This document shows, piece by piece, positions 9,283 through 20,234 of a DNA stretch of 52,839 nt. Within the stretch, counting starts at the first letter, position 1, and each line of letters opens with the position of its first letter. The position numbers and the translations under genes were made by a program. Where the stretch lies: the NCBI RefSeq assembly GCF_003611635.1, contig NZ_RAVZ01000014.1:1-52839 (forward strand), read 5' to 3'. Source of the DNA: Corallococcus terminator (GTDB taxonomy: Bacteria; Myxococcota; Myxococcia; Myxococcales; Myxococcaceae). A model generated the notes under the pieces. That model did not search any database, was not told the origin of the DNA, and was given only the letters and a program-made list of their open reading frames with translations.

Positions 9283-10032
9283 GTGGTGAAGCGCTCCCCC
9301 CTGTACCTACCCCTCGCCCTGCTGCTCGTGTCGGGCCTGGCCTCCGCCCAGGAGGCCCCCGCCGAGCCGGCCACGGCTCCCACCGGGAGCCTCACGCCGC
9401 CCCCCCTGGTGGGCGCGGCGGAGGAGGACGTACCGCCGCCACCCGACATCACCTCCCAGGGGGATGTCTCCTCCGGGGCGCGTCCGTCCGTCACCGCCGG
9501 GGCCCTGCCGGACGCGCGTCCTCCGCCGTCGAAGGACCCCGTGCCGCGCGTGGCGGTGGAAGTCTTGGGAGGCGCGTCGGGCGGCGTCGTGGGCGCCACC
9601 GTGCTGGGCTCCTTCGGGTACCTGTTGGGCTCCGCCACGGTGGGGTGTGACGAGTGCCTGGTGATGGCCGTCGCGGGCGCGGCGGCCGGGGCGCTCATCG
9701 GCATCCCGGTGGGCACGTACGCGGGCGGCCGGTTCATGAACGGGCGTGGAAGGCTGGGCCCCACGGTGGCCGGCAGCATGGTGGGCTGGGGCGCGACGCT
9801 GCTGGGCATCTCGCTGGTGAACAGCGGCGGCTCCGACGCGCCTCCCGCCGTGAACGCCGCGCTCTTCATCCTCCCGGTGGTGGGCGCGAGCGTGGGCTAC
9901 GAGCTGACGCACAGCAGCGCCATGCGCGTGGAGGAAGCTTCGCGGCAGTCCCGCTCGCAGGGAGTGACGCTGATGCCTGTCGCCACCTACGGCGCGAAGG
10001 GCCCGCACCTGGGCCTGCTGGGCAGTTTCTAG
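9283..10032 (+). CDS. Exported hypothetical protein with glycine-rich hydrophobic segments
   Basis: I do not recognise a family. The 249-residue product starts at GTG 9283 (or GTG 9286), eight bases after the iron permease stop, so it is probably co-transcribed with it. A signal peptide (LYLPLALLLVSGLASAQ) is followed by about 70 residues rich in Pro, Ala and Thr. Next come three or four glycine-rich hydrophobic stretches such as GGASGGVVGATVLGSFGYLLG and AGAAAGALIGIPVGTYAGG, resembling glycine-zipper membrane segments. The placement suggests an accessory envelope protein for iron uptake, but that is inference from position only. Confidence 0.6.
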   Translation: MVKRSPLYLPLALLLVSGLASAQEAPAEPATAPTGSLTPPPLVGAAEEDVPPPPDITSQGDVSSGARPSVTAGALPDARPPPSKDPVPRVAVEVLGGASGGVVGATVLGSFGYLLGSATVGCDECLVMAVAGAAAGALIGIPVGTYAGGRFMNGRGRLGPTVAGSMVGWGATLLGISLVNSGGSDAPPAVNAALFILPVVGASVGYELTHSSAMRVEEASRQSRSQGVTLMPVATYGAKGPHLGLLGSF

Positions 10033-10039
10033 GACCGCG

Positions 10040-10483
10040 TCAGGAGGCATCCGGAGGGGGATGCCCTCGCGCGAGCGCCTTCTTCAGCGCGTCCAGCAGC
10101 TCCGGGAGACGGGCCATCAGGCCCTCGAAGTTCTCGTCGGTGAAGGCCAGCGGCGTGTGCTCCTTGAAGCGTTCGGGGAGCGGGATGAGCTCCAACTCGG
10201 CATGGGAGCTGGGAGTTCCCCACGTGACGCTCGCGTCGGCGAGGATTGGCGCCCGGTCCAGATGGGCAAGGCCCAGGCACAGCGCGATGCCAGAGGTCCC
10301 GTCGGGCAGCGCGTGCTTCAGCTCGCAGTCGATGCCGATGTCGTGGCCCTGATACCGGGTGAGGCTCCCCGTGGAGGAGTCCCAGACCGTCACCTCGACG
10401 TCGGGGTGACTTCTCCGGAGCTGCTCCGCGCACGCCTCCAACAGCGGCTTTGCCCGGAGGCGGAGTGTTGAAACCGGATCCAT
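10040..10483 (-). CDS. Hypothetical cytoplasmic protein
   Basis: A 147-residue protein of unknown function with no signal peptide or membrane segment. The start at 10483 is well supported by a strong GGAGGTGAT ribosome site just upstream. Secondary-structure pattern suggests an alpha/beta domain: a helical N-terminus, then strands VEVTVWDSS, DIGIDCELKHAL and SGIALCLGLAHL, and a C-terminal helix with LPELLDALKKAL. It is convergent with the exported protein (7-base gap) and lies 34 bases after the Nudix/MBL gene in the same direction, so it may be transcribed with it. Confidence 0.6.
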   Translation of the reverse strand: MDPVSTLRLRAKPLLEACAEQLRRSHPDVEVTVWDSSTGSLTRYQGHDIGIDCELKHALPDGTSGIALCLGLAHLDRAPILADASVTWGTPSSHAELELIPLPERFKEHTPLAFTDENFEGLMARLPELLDALKKALARGHPPPDAS

Positions 10484-10517
10484 GCATCACCTCGGAGGTG
10501 TTCCGCTTCGGGAGGCT

Positions 10518-12050
10518 TCAGGCACCCACGCGGAACCAACTGAAAGACTCCTCGCGCACGCGCCCCTCCGCCACCAGCTTCTCCAGCGTGGCCAGGGCGC
10601 TGCGCTCCGCCACCGGATGCAGGAGCGGCGGAGTGTCCGCGTAGGCCGTCGCCACCACCTCCGCCAGCGTGGCCCCCGTCTCGGGCACCGCCTCCAGGAT
10701 GATGGCCTCGCGCTGGGCGCGGTGGTGCAGGTACTCGTCCAGCTTTCGCGGGCCGTCCGGCACCGGCGCGCCGTGCGCGGGGTACAGCGTGGTGACGGGC
10801 CAGTCGCGCAGCCGCCGCAACTGCCCCAGGTAGTCCACCATGTTGCCCTCGGGCGGATCGATGACGATGGAGCCCACGCTCGCCACCATGTCCCCCACCA
10901 CCGCCGCCTTGCTGCGCGAGTCCACCAGACACACGTGGCCCTGCGCATGTCCCGGCGTGTGCAACACGCGCCAGCGCTGCGGCAGCGGGCCTCCCAGCTC
11001 CAGCACCTCGCCATCCTCCAGGAGCCGCTCCGCCTGGAAGTCCAGCCGGTCCGCCGTCCGCGCGTGGCACCAGAGCGGAATCCCCAGCCGCTCCTTCACC
11101 GCGAGCGCCCCACCCACGTGGTCGCCGTGGTGGTGGGTGAGCACCACCGCCACCGGCCGCATCCCTTCCGATTTCAGGCTGGCCACCAGCGACAGGAGCT
11201 TCGCGTACTGCTTCACGTCCGACGAGCCCGGATCCACGATGAGCAGGTCGCCCGTGCCCAGCACGTACGCGTTGGTGTGCGTTGCGGGGGGCAGCGTGGG
11301 CGTCTCCAGCGCCACCACGCGCACGCCGCGCTGGAACTCGATGCGCTGGGCCACATAGCCCGGGCAGTACGGCGGCGTGTTCAGCCGCGCTCTCGCCTCC
11401 GCTTCGTCCTTGAACTCCGACAGCACCTGCAACGCGTGCTGCGCGGGCGGGTGCAGGAGCGCCGTGCCGTCACTCCAGCGCGACAGCGCGTCCTCCGGGC
11501 GGATCCACGCGCCCTCGGACAGCTCCCCGGGGACGATGCTCGCGGTCGCCGTCTCCGGCAGCTCCACCAGGTAGAAGCGCGTGTCGAAGCGCACCGGAAT
11601 CGAAGGCGGGGTGATCCACCGACCCGCGGGCTTCAGGTCGTCCGCGCGCAGCAAGAGCGAGTGGCGCGACAGCCACTCGCTCCACTTCACAGAACCTGCG
11701 AGCAGCGCGGTCCGGGCCTCCGCCAGCGCCTCCGGGGCGAGCGCCCGAGCGCCCTCCGCCACCAGCACGCCCGCCTCCTCGAACAATTCGCGCGCCGCCG
11801 CCGAACGCAGCGCGGCCTCTTCGCCCTGCGCGCCCTGCACGGGGACGCCCGCGTCGTCGCGGTCCAGCTTCCCGCCGGGGAACGCGTAGAAGCCGCCGGC
11901 GAAGGCCAGCGCCCGTTCGCGCTTCACCCAGAACACCTCCACGCCCACGCCATCGCGCGCGCGGCGGTAGAGGATGACCACCGAGGAGGCCCGGGGTTCG
12001 ACAGGGGCATGGGGCGCGAAGAGGCCCATGCCGGGAAGGGGCTCGCTCAT
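10518..12050 (-). CDS. Nudix hydrolase - metallo-beta-lactamase-fold fusion
   Basis: A 510-residue two-domain protein. Residues about 20-200 form a Nudix domain of the NUDT8/NUDT19-like type: FPGGKLDRDD at 58-66 followed by ARELFEEAGV at 86-95, with the extra residues usual for that subgroup between the halves. Residues about 225-510 are a metallo-beta-lactamase fold with THHHGDHVGG (metal ligands around 306-311), HTPGHAQGH and a C-terminal winged-helix-like segment as in LACTB2-type hydrolases. It probably hydrolyses a nucleotide-linked acyl compound such as a CoA derivative in two steps, but the substrate is unknown. The start at 12050 is set by the domain border; the next gene ends upstream with a 14-base gap. 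Confidence 0.85.
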   Translation of the reverse strand: MSEPLPGMGLFAPHAPVEPRASSVVILYRRARDGVGVEVFWVKRERALAFAGGFYAFPGGKLDRDDAGVPVQGAQGEEAALRSAAARELFEEAGVLVAEGARALAPEALAEARTALLAGSVKWSEWLSRHSLLLRADDLKPAGRWITPPSIPVRFDTRFYLVELPETATASIVPGELSEGAWIRPEDALSRWSDGTALLHPPAQHALQVLSEFKDEAEARARLNTPPYCPGYVAQRIEFQRGVRVVALETPTLPPATHTNAYVLGTGDLLIVDPGSSDVKQYAKLLSLVASLKSEGMRPVAVVLTHHHGDHVGGALAVKERLGIPLWCHARTADRLDFQAERLLEDGEVLELGGPLPQRWRVLHTPGHAQGHVCLVDSRSKAAVVGDMVASVGSIVIDPPEGNMVDYLGQLRRLRDWPVTTLYPAHGAPVPDGPRKLDEYLHHRAQREAIILEAVPETGATLAEVVATAYADTPPLLHPVAERSALATLEKLVAEGRVREESFSWFRVGA

Positions 12051-12064
12051 GGTTGCACCATCCT

Positions 12065-13357
12065 TCAGGACTCCGTCGTCTGGCCGAGCAGCCGGCCCAT
12101 CATCTCGCGCGCCCGCTCCGCCTGGTCCGGCCGGACATAGAGCCGCGTCAGTCGCACCGCGCCACTGTAGCGCTGGTACAGCGGCGTGTACCGCGCCACC
12201 TCCGTGAGCCGGCCCGTGGAGACATCCAGGATGAACAGGCCCGGGTTGCCCCCGGCCGCCCCCACGTACTTGCTGAGCGCGCCCTTGGACTGCACGGTGT
12301 AGTGCTCGAAGCCCTCGCTGGTGAGCGCGCTGTTGAGCACCTCCAGGTCGTAGCCCATGTCCCGTTCGGTGAACTGCGCCAGCAGCTTGAAGCCCTGCCG
12401 GCGGCTGATGCGCTCCGCCCACCGGTTCTTGGAGCGGCGCAGCGTGTACCAGAGCGCCGCGTCGTCACAGAGCAGGAAGGCCTCCGGATCCGCCGGAATC
12501 TCGAACTCGCCGGGCGTCTCCTCGTAGTACCGGCGCAGCATGTGGTCGAAGTTCACCGACGTGTGGTGCAGGTACACCGACACGAACATGTGGTAGCGGC
12601 TGAGCAGGAAGTCCTCGAACGCGAACGCCGCCGCGCGCGACAGGGCCAGCACCGCCTTGCCGTCCTTCACCGCCGGGTTCAGGTTGGAGACGATCCAATC
12701 CAGGTCGTACCGGCCGTAGTTCACGCCCGTGTAGAACGAGTCGCGCAAGAGGTAGTCCATCCGGTCCGCGTCCAGCTCCCCGGAGACGATGGCGCGCAAG
12801 AGCGGCGTCCAGTCCACGCCCTTGTGGGTGAAGCCCGGGTCCTTGGGCGGCTTCGCGCCGGAGATGAGCGCCACCGTCGCCATGGGGGTGATGCCCCGGG
12901 GGCTGAACTCGCGCTGGATGACCTCCGTCAGGGAGCTGTCCAGGATGAGCTTGGCGGTGAAGTCCTCGTGGTTCGCCTGCTCCCCCTCCGCCACCGAATC
13001 CAGCCAGCCGGGCAGCCGCAGCAGCGACCGCCGGGGCGCGATGCGCTCCGACGCATGCGACAGCGGCATGTGCCCCAGGTCATGACACAGCACCGCCAAT
13101 CGCACGGCTTCGCAGAAATGTTCACGCACATCGTCCGGCAGGTCGGACCGGCTGGCGACGGCGCCGAAGACGCGCGAGGCGACGAACATGGCGCCCAGGC
13201 TGTGGGCGTGGCGGGTGTGGGTGGCACCCGGGAAGGCCATGTCGCCGAAGCCCAACTGCCGCACGTAGCGCAGGCGCTGGTAGAAGCGGCTGTCGATGAC
13301 GGCCTTCTCCGAGTCGCTCACCGGGATGACGCCGTGGATGGGGTCGCGAATCCGCAT
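12065..13357 (-). CDS. HD-domain phosphohydrolase (SAMHD1/YwfO-like)
   Basis: A 430-residue cytoplasmic metal-dependent phosphohydrolase. The N-terminus IRDPIHGVIPVSDSEKAVID and FYQRLRYVRQLG resembles the YwfO/SAMHD1 branch. The HD signature is complete: His in HSLG near residue 52, His92-Asp93 in LCHDLGHMPLSH, and Asp in GELDADRMDYLLRDS. Family members hydrolyse dNTPs or related nucleotides. ATG 13357 has AAGGAC six bases upstream. The Nudix/MBL gene follows at 14 bases, suggesting a shared nucleotide-sanitising theme (inference). It is divergent from the ATP-grasp gene at 13533. Confidence 0.88.
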   Translation of the reverse strand: MRIRDPIHGVIPVSDSEKAVIDSRFYQRLRYVRQLGFGDMAFPGATHTRHAHSLGAMFVASRVFGAVASRSDLPDDVREHFCEAVRLAVLCHDLGHMPLSHASERIAPRRSLLRLPGWLDSVAEGEQANHEDFTAKLILDSSLTEVIQREFSPRGITPMATVALISGAKPPKDPGFTHKGVDWTPLLRAIVSGELDADRMDYLLRDSFYTGVNYGRYDLDWIVSNLNPAVKDGKAVLALSRAAAFAFEDFLLSRYHMFVSVYLHHTSVNFDHMLRRYYEETPGEFEIPADPEAFLLCDDAALWYTLRRSKNRWAERISRRQGFKLLAQFTERDMGYDLEVLNSALTSEGFEHYTVQSKGALSKYVGAAGGNPGLFILDVSTGRLTEVARYTPLYQRYSGAVRLTRLYVRPDQAERAREMMGRLLGQTTES

Positions 13358-13532
13358 GTCGTCCTTGCCGGGCTTCTGGGATCCCGGACCTCCTCCAGGC
13401 GGTCGCCCACCTTGGAGGTCACCTACCGTACCGCAGACCTTGACGGGCGGTAGCCCTGTGAGGGGCCAACCAGCCACCGTGCCTCAAGCTGGGAAGGTCC
13501 CTGGGGACGTGCTAACCCTTCGCCCACTCCGA

Positions 13533-14633
13533 ATGCACATCATCCTGCTGCACAATCGTGACCACGAGCTGCTTGAAGAAGACCCGGGGCGCGAAGCCCG
13601 CGAGGACGTGGTCCGGGTGGCCGAAAGCCTGGCCCAGGCGCTGAGCCGGGACGGCGTCAACGCCGAACCGCTCGCCATCGAGGGCGACCGGCTGGACTTC
13701 GTGGAGTCCCTTCGCTTCCTCCAGCCCGACCTCGTGGTGAACCTCTGCGAGTCGCTGGCCGCCGACAGCCGGGGGGAGATGGCCATCCCGTGCCTGCTGG
13801 ACGCGCTGGGGCTGCCGTACACCGGCTCGTCCGCCCTGTCGCTCGGCCTGGCGCTGCACAAGCCCAAGGCGAAGGAGCTCCTGCGCGCCAACGGCGTCTC
13901 CACGCCCGCCTCCTGTGTGGTGCGCCGCCGGGAGGACGCCCTGGCGGTGGACCTGCCCTGGCCCCTCATCGTGAAGCCCGCGCGCGAGGATGCGAGCGTG
14001 GGCATGGACTTCGACTCCGTGGTGACGGAGCGCTCCGCGCTGGTGCGCGCGTGCGAGGCGGTGCTCAAGACCTTCCACCAGCCCGCGCTGGTGGAGCAGT
14101 ACATCCCGGGCCGTGAAGTGTACGTCCCGCTGTTGGGCAACAGCCCGCGACAGGCGCTGCCGCTCACGGAGATCCACTTCGGCCACGCGTTCGACAACCG
14201 TCCGAACATCGTGTCGTACCGGGCCAAGTGGGAGGTGGACTCGCCGGAGTACCGGGATTCGACCTCCGGGCCGTGCAAGCTCGACGCAGTGCAGGAAGCC
14301 CGTTGCGTCCAGACGGCGCTGGAAGCATTTGCAGCGCTGGACTGCCAGGACTATGGACGCGTGGACCTTCGGGTGTCGCCCGAAGGTGTGCCGTACGTCA
14401 TCGACATCAACCCCAACTGCGACCTTCACCCGGGCGCGGGGTTCGCGAAGGCGGCGCAGGCCGCTGGGATGGACTACGCGACCCTGGCCTCACGAATCGT
14501 GGAGGTCGCTCTCGAAAGAGCCCATGGAAATCCGCACACTCGAAAGAAAGGACCGGGAGCCGCTCGTCGCGTTGATCCGGCGAATCGAAACCTTCTCGCA
14601 GGAGGAGCAGGACTGCGCCATCGAGCTGGTTGA
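13533..14633 (+). CDS. D-alanine-D-alanine ligase-like ATP-grasp enzyme
   Basis: A 366-residue ATP-grasp protein resembling D-Ala-D-Ala ligases. Visible motifs are DLVVNLCESLA, ALGLPYTGSSALSLGLALHK, LPWPLIVKPARE with the ATP-binding Lys, LVEQYIPGREVYV, and a C-terminal VIDINPNCDL with the Mg ligands Asp and Asn. It lacks the usual serine-rich loop of true Ddl enzymes, so it may ligate another pair of substrates. Residues 331-366 lie inside the next gene in another frame and look low-complexity and basic, so the natural end may be near residue 330. Start ATG 13533 gives MHIILLHNRD, a typical first strand. Confidence 0.8.
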   Translation: MHIILLHNRDHELLEEDPGREAREDVVRVAESLAQALSRDGVNAEPLAIEGDRLDFVESLRFLQPDLVVNLCESLAADSRGEMAIPCLLDALGLPYTGSSALSLGLALHKPKAKELLRANGVSTPASCVVRRREDALAVDLPWPLIVKPAREDASVGMDFDSVVTERSALVRACEAVLKTFHQPALVEQYIPGREVYVPLLGNSPRQALPLTEIHFGHAFDNRPNIVSYRAKWEVDSPEYRDSTSGPCKLDAVQEARCVQTALEAFAALDCQDYGRVDLRVSPEGVPYVIDINPNCDLHPGAGFAKAAQAAGMDYATLASRIVEVALERAHGNPHTRKKGPGAARRVDPANRNLLAGGAGLRHRAG

Positions 14634-14997
14634 CACCGCGCTCACCGCGGGCAACCGGGACTACTCCATCCTCGTGGCGGACCGCGGGCAGGAAGGCGGC
14701 CTCGTCGGGTACGCGTGCTACGGCCCGACGCCCATGACGGAGAACGCCTTCGACCTGTACTGGATCGCCTCCTCTCCGGAAGTGCGCGGCCAGGGCATTG
14801 GCGCCGCGTTGGTGTCCGCGATGGAGGGCGACCTGCGCCGCCGCAAGGCGCGGCTCATCCGCGTGGAGACGAGCGCCACGGAGGCCTACGGCCCCACGCG
14901 CGGCTTCTACGCGTCCATGAAGTACGGGGAAGAGGCGCGCCTGCGGGATTTCTACAAGCAGGGCGACGACCTCATCATCCTGACCAAGCGCCTGTAG
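14524..14997 (+). CDS. GNAT-family N-acetyltransferase
   Basis: A 157-residue GNAT protein. The acetyl-CoA-binding loop is VRGQGIGAALVSAME, preceded by DLYWIASSPE on beta-4 and followed by RLIRVETSAT on beta-5; the C-terminal ARLRDFYKQGDDLIILTKRL segment is common in this subgroup. The substrate is unknown. The ATG at 14524 gives the natural N-terminus MEIRTLERKD, so the gene overlaps the upstream ATP-grasp frame by 110 bases. The two are likely an operon, possibly acting on the same small peptide or amino acid. Confidence 0.88.
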   Translation: MEIRTLERKDREPLVALIRRIETFSQEEQDCAIELVDTALTAGNRDYSILVADRGQEGGLVGYACYGPTPMTENAFDLYWIASSPEVRGQGIGAALVSAMEGDLRRRKARLIRVETSATEAYGPTRGFYASMKYGEEARLRDFYKQGDDLIILTKRL

Positions 14998-15015
14998 TCC
15001 CCGCCGTCCCAAACC

Positions 15016-15040
15016 CCTGGGCGTGAAGACGCCGCCCAGG
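15016..15040. terminator. GC-rich hairpin between acetyltransferase and transglutaminase genes
   Basis: CCTGGGCG at 15016-15023 and CGCCCAGG at 15033-15040 form a perfect 8-bp stem with a 9-base loop, 18 bases after the acetyltransferase stop. There is no T-run, so it may be a weak terminator or a transcript-end stabiliser rather than a full intrinsic terminator. Confidence 0.35.
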
Positions 15041-15060
15041 TCCCCGTCAGGAGGGGGCAG

Positions 15061-16623
15061 ATGCCTTCCATGAACCGACCGATGCGACGCACCCGTCTGG
15101 GATTGTTGAGCCTGCTCACCCTGCTGGCGGGGGCCCCCGGCCCCGCCTGGGCCCAGGCCCCCTCCTCCGCCGCGCTGAAGTCCCAGGCGAAGGCCGCGGC
15201 GGCCAAGGCCCAGGCGAAGACGCAGGCCCCTGCCCCGCAAACGCAGGACCTGTCCGACGCGCTGAAGGCCCCGCGCCCCAAGGGCGGCGAGTACTTCGGC
15301 CTGTACCTGATGGACAAGAAGGTGGGCTGGTTCTTCACCGACCTGACGGCGCTGCCGGGCGGGAAGGCGCAGAGCGTCAACGAGCTCATCTTCAAGGCGC
15401 AGGTGGGCACGCGGGTGTCGGAGCGCGTGCACCGCGAGGTGCGCGTCTACGAAGCGAAGCCCGGTGGGCGCCTGCTGTCCTTCACCGTCACCCAGCGAGG
15501 GGATGGAGGGGACAGTGAATTGGTGGGCACGGCGACGGCGGACGGGCTGCGCGTGGTGCGCAAGCGTCCGGGCCAGCCGGAGGAAGTGCTCAAGCCGATG
15601 CCCGCGCCCAAGGAGACGGTGGACGACGCCGATCAGGCGCGCGTGGCGCTGCTGCGCGGCAAGCAGGTGGAGGGCGTGCTGCTGGACGGCACCGACCTGG
15701 AGGCCTACCGCACGGTCACGACGGTGGAGGCGCCGGAGGAGCAGGTGCTGGGCGGCGTGAAGGTGAAGCTCGCGCGCGTGAGCACGCTGTCCGACAAGGA
15801 GAAGGTGCCGGTGGCGGCCTTCCTGACGACGGACGGGAAGATGGTGCGCGTGGACTTCGGCCAGACGATGCAGGCGCGAGCCGAGTCCGAGAGCGTGGCC
15901 AAGCGCATGGACCTGGTGGAGGTGTTCGGCCTCACGCGCGTGGTGCTGCCCAAGGCGCTGCCGCCCAAGGCGCGGGAAGTGCCCGGGCAGGTGACGCTGG
16001 TGATGAAGAACCTGCCGGCGAAGTTCCAGCAGGACACGTACCGGCAGAAGTACAAGGCGCTGCCGGATGGCCGCGTGGAGGTGACGCTGATGGCGGCGCC
16101 GCCCGCGCCCAAGGGCCGCAAGCCCCGGCCGGTGGCGGATCCGAACGGTGGGGAGAACCTCAAGTCCACGCTCGCGGTGGAGTCCGAGGCGCCCGCCATC
16201 ATCGCGCAGGCCAAGAGCATCATCCGGGAAGAGAAGGACGCGTACACGGCGGCGCGGATGCTGTCCGCGTGGGTGTACAGCAACCTGCAGAAGGACTACG
16301 GCGCCAGCGCGGACCGGGCCACGGACGTGCTGCGCCAGAAGAAGGGCGACTGCACGGAGCACTCGCTGCTCACCGTCGCGATGATGCGCGCGTCCGGCAT
16401 CCCCGCGCGGCGCGTGGACGGCGTCATCTACATGGTGAACTCCGACGGCGTGCCCGCGCTGTACTGGCACGAGTGGGTGGAGGCCTGGGTGGGCGAGTGG
16501 ACCCAGTTGGATCCCACCTTCAACCAGCCCGTCGCGGACGCCACGCACTTCGCCGTGGGCTACGAGGGGAACGCGGAAATCACGCCCCTCATCGGTTCGC
16601 TCCAGGTCACCGACGTGAAGTAG
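15061..16623 (+). CDS. Secreted transglutaminase-like protein
   Basis: A 520-residue protein with a signal peptide (basic start, LGLLSLLTLLAG core, cleavage near AWAQA at 29-33). An Ala/Lys/Gln-rich linker is followed by a long beta-rich region and a C-terminal transglutaminase-like papain fold with the full triad: Cys431 in KKGDCTEH, His470 in YWHEWVE and Asp484 in LDPTFN. Such proteins act as peptidases or crosslinkers in the envelope. ATG 15061 sits behind a strong AGGAGGGGGC ribosome site. Transcribed alone or as the last gene of the run starting at 13533; the next gene is convergent at 28 bases. Confidence 0.88.
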   Translation: MPSMNRPMRRTRLGLLSLLTLLAGAPGPAWAQAPSSAALKSQAKAAAAKAQAKTQAPAPQTQDLSDALKAPRPKGGEYFGLYLMDKKVGWFFTDLTALPGGKAQSVNELIFKAQVGTRVSERVHREVRVYEAKPGGRLLSFTVTQRGDGGDSELVGTATADGLRVVRKRPGQPEEVLKPMPAPKETVDDADQARVALLRGKQVEGVLLDGTDLEAYRTVTTVEAPEEQVLGGVKVKLARVSTLSDKEKVPVAAFLTTDGKMVRVDFGQTMQARAESESVAKRMDLVEVFGLTRVVLPKALPPKAREVPGQVTLVMKNLPAKFQQDTYRQKYKALPDGRVEVTLMAAPPAPKGRKPRPVADPNGGENLKSTLAVESEAPAIIAQAKSIIREEKDAYTAARMLSAWVYSNLQKDYGASADRATDVLRQKKGDCTEHSLLTVAMMRASGIPARRVDGVIYMVNSDGVPALYWHEWVEAWVGEWTQLDPTFNQPVADATHFAVGYEGNAEITPLIGSLQVTDVK

Positions 16624-16651
16624 CCGTCGGCGGTGTCCCGGGCCGCTTGTT

Positions 16652-18739
<2,088 letters not shown>

Positions 18740-18899
18740 GAGGGCTCCCGGGGCGCGGAGATTTCGCGACCCATCACATTGTGAGCCCGGGTGCTCGGGA
18801 GCAAGCCGAAATGGCCTCACTCGCCGCTGGCCAACGGCCTTCTGGTGCGCTTTGTCCAGGGGCGTGCGTGCGTCCGCCGACTCCACCTCCGGCCTGGGA

Positions 18900-20228
18900 A
18901 TGAGGGCCTGTGTCGTCCTGGTGGCGCTGGGCGTGGGCGTGCGGCTGGCCCTGGCGCTGGGCACGGACGTCTACTTCGACGAAACCTATTACTGGCAATG
19001 GGCTCGGCATCTGGCGTGGGGGTACTTCGACCACCCGCCGCTGGTGGCGTGGCTCATCGCGGCCCTGGGCATCCGGGGCACCGCGCTCTTGTGCGGCCTG
19101 GGCACGGGCGCGGCGGTGTGGGGACTCGCGCGGGATGTGTACGGGTCGAAGGACGTGGCGTGGCGCGCGCTGTCCCTGTGGAGCGTGGTGCCGGTGGGCA
19201 TCATCTCCGGCGTCTGGGCCACGCCCGACTCGCCGATGCTGCTGTTCTGGGCGCTGGGCCTGTGGGCGCTGTACCGCGAGAAGTGGGTGCTGGCGGGCCT
19301 GACGTGTGGACTGGCGCTGTTGGCCAAGTATCCGTCCGTGCTGCTGGGGCTCGCGTTCATGCTGGCGGCGCTGCGGGCGCGAAGGCTGCCGGCGGGCGCG
19401 TGGCTCACGGCGGGCCTTGCGCTGCTGTGCTTCCTGCCAGTGGTGCTGTGGAACGCGAACCATGAGTGGGTGGGCTTCGCGTTCCAGTTGAACCACGGCC
19501 TGGGTGGCACCGGCGGGTGGAAGACGTTCGGAGAGTTCGTGGCGGGGCAGTTGGCCATGGGCGGGCCGCTGCTGTTCCCGCTGGCGGTGATGTACGCGGT
19601 GCGGGGTCCACGCGAGCAGTTCCTGCTGCGCATGGCGGCAGTGGTGCCGTTGGTGTTCTTCGGCTACGCGGCGGCGCGCACGCGGGGCGAGGCCAACTGG
19701 CCGGCGGCGGCGTACCTGGCGGCGTGCATTGGCGTCGCGGGCATGAAGCACCACTGGCAGCGGGACACGGCGTGGAGCGGAGCAATCATCTCGCTCGCGG
19801 TGGCGTCGCACCTGCTGTTCCCAGTGCTGACGTTCGAGCGCGACGTGCTGCTGTCACGGACGCATGGCTGGAGTCCGCTGGAGAGGCTGTCCGCGCCCGA
19901 GCAGCTCTTTGCAGGCATGACGCCCGGACGCACGGCGGTATACGCGCCCTCGTACCAGCTCGCCTCGCAGGTGGCGTACTACGCGGGCGTGGAGACGGAC
20001 ACCGAGGGCCCGGCCCGGCGCAAGAGCCAGTACGACGTCTGGCCTCCGCTGGAACTGAAGCCCGGGCAGGACGTGCTGTGGTGTTCGGAGAACGGCGCGC
20101 CACCGCCGGAGGAGCTGGTCCAGCGCTTCGGTTCGGTGGAGGGCCCGGTGGAACTCGTGGGCGACTTCCGGGACCGGAGGCTGCACACGTTCACGGTGTG
20201 GCGTCTGGGTGGGATGAAGCCAGACTAG
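18900..20228 (+). CDS. GT39/PMT-like membrane glycosyltransferase
   Basis: A 442-residue polytopic protein of the ArnT/PMT superfamily (GT-C fold). The first helix is followed by [30 protein letters not shown], split here at the acidic pair Asp27-Glu28 that binds the metal and lipid-phosphate donor, and [19 protein letters not shown] carries a second typical Pro-Asp. About ten helices and a periplasmic C-terminal domain follow. It likely transfers a sugar from a polyprenyl-phosphate donor to lipid or protein in the periplasm. ATG 18900 is selected over a longer open frame that overlaps the divergent promoter region. Confidence 0.85.
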   Translation: MRACVVLVALGVGVRLALALGTDVYFDETYYWQWARHLAWGYFDHPPLVAWLIAALGIRGTALLCGLGTGAAVWGLARDVYGSKDVAWRALSLWSVVPVGIISGVWATPDSPMLLFWALGLWALYREKWVLAGLTCGLALLAKYPSVLLGLAFMLAALRARRLPAGAWLTAGLALLCFLPVVLWNANHEWVGFAFQLNHGLGGTGGWKTFGEFVAGQLAMGGPLLFPLAVMYAVRGPREQFLLRMAAVVPLVFFGYAAARTRGEANWPAAAYLAACIGVAGMKHHWQRDTAWSGAIISLAVASHLLFPVLTFERDVLLSRTHGWSPLERLSAPEQLFAGMTPGRTAVYAPSYQLASQVAYYAGVETDTEGPARRKSQYDVWPPLELKPGQDVLWCSENGAPPPEELVQRFGSVEGPVELVGDFRDRRLHTFTVWRLGGMKPD

Positions 20229-20234
20229 CGAACC

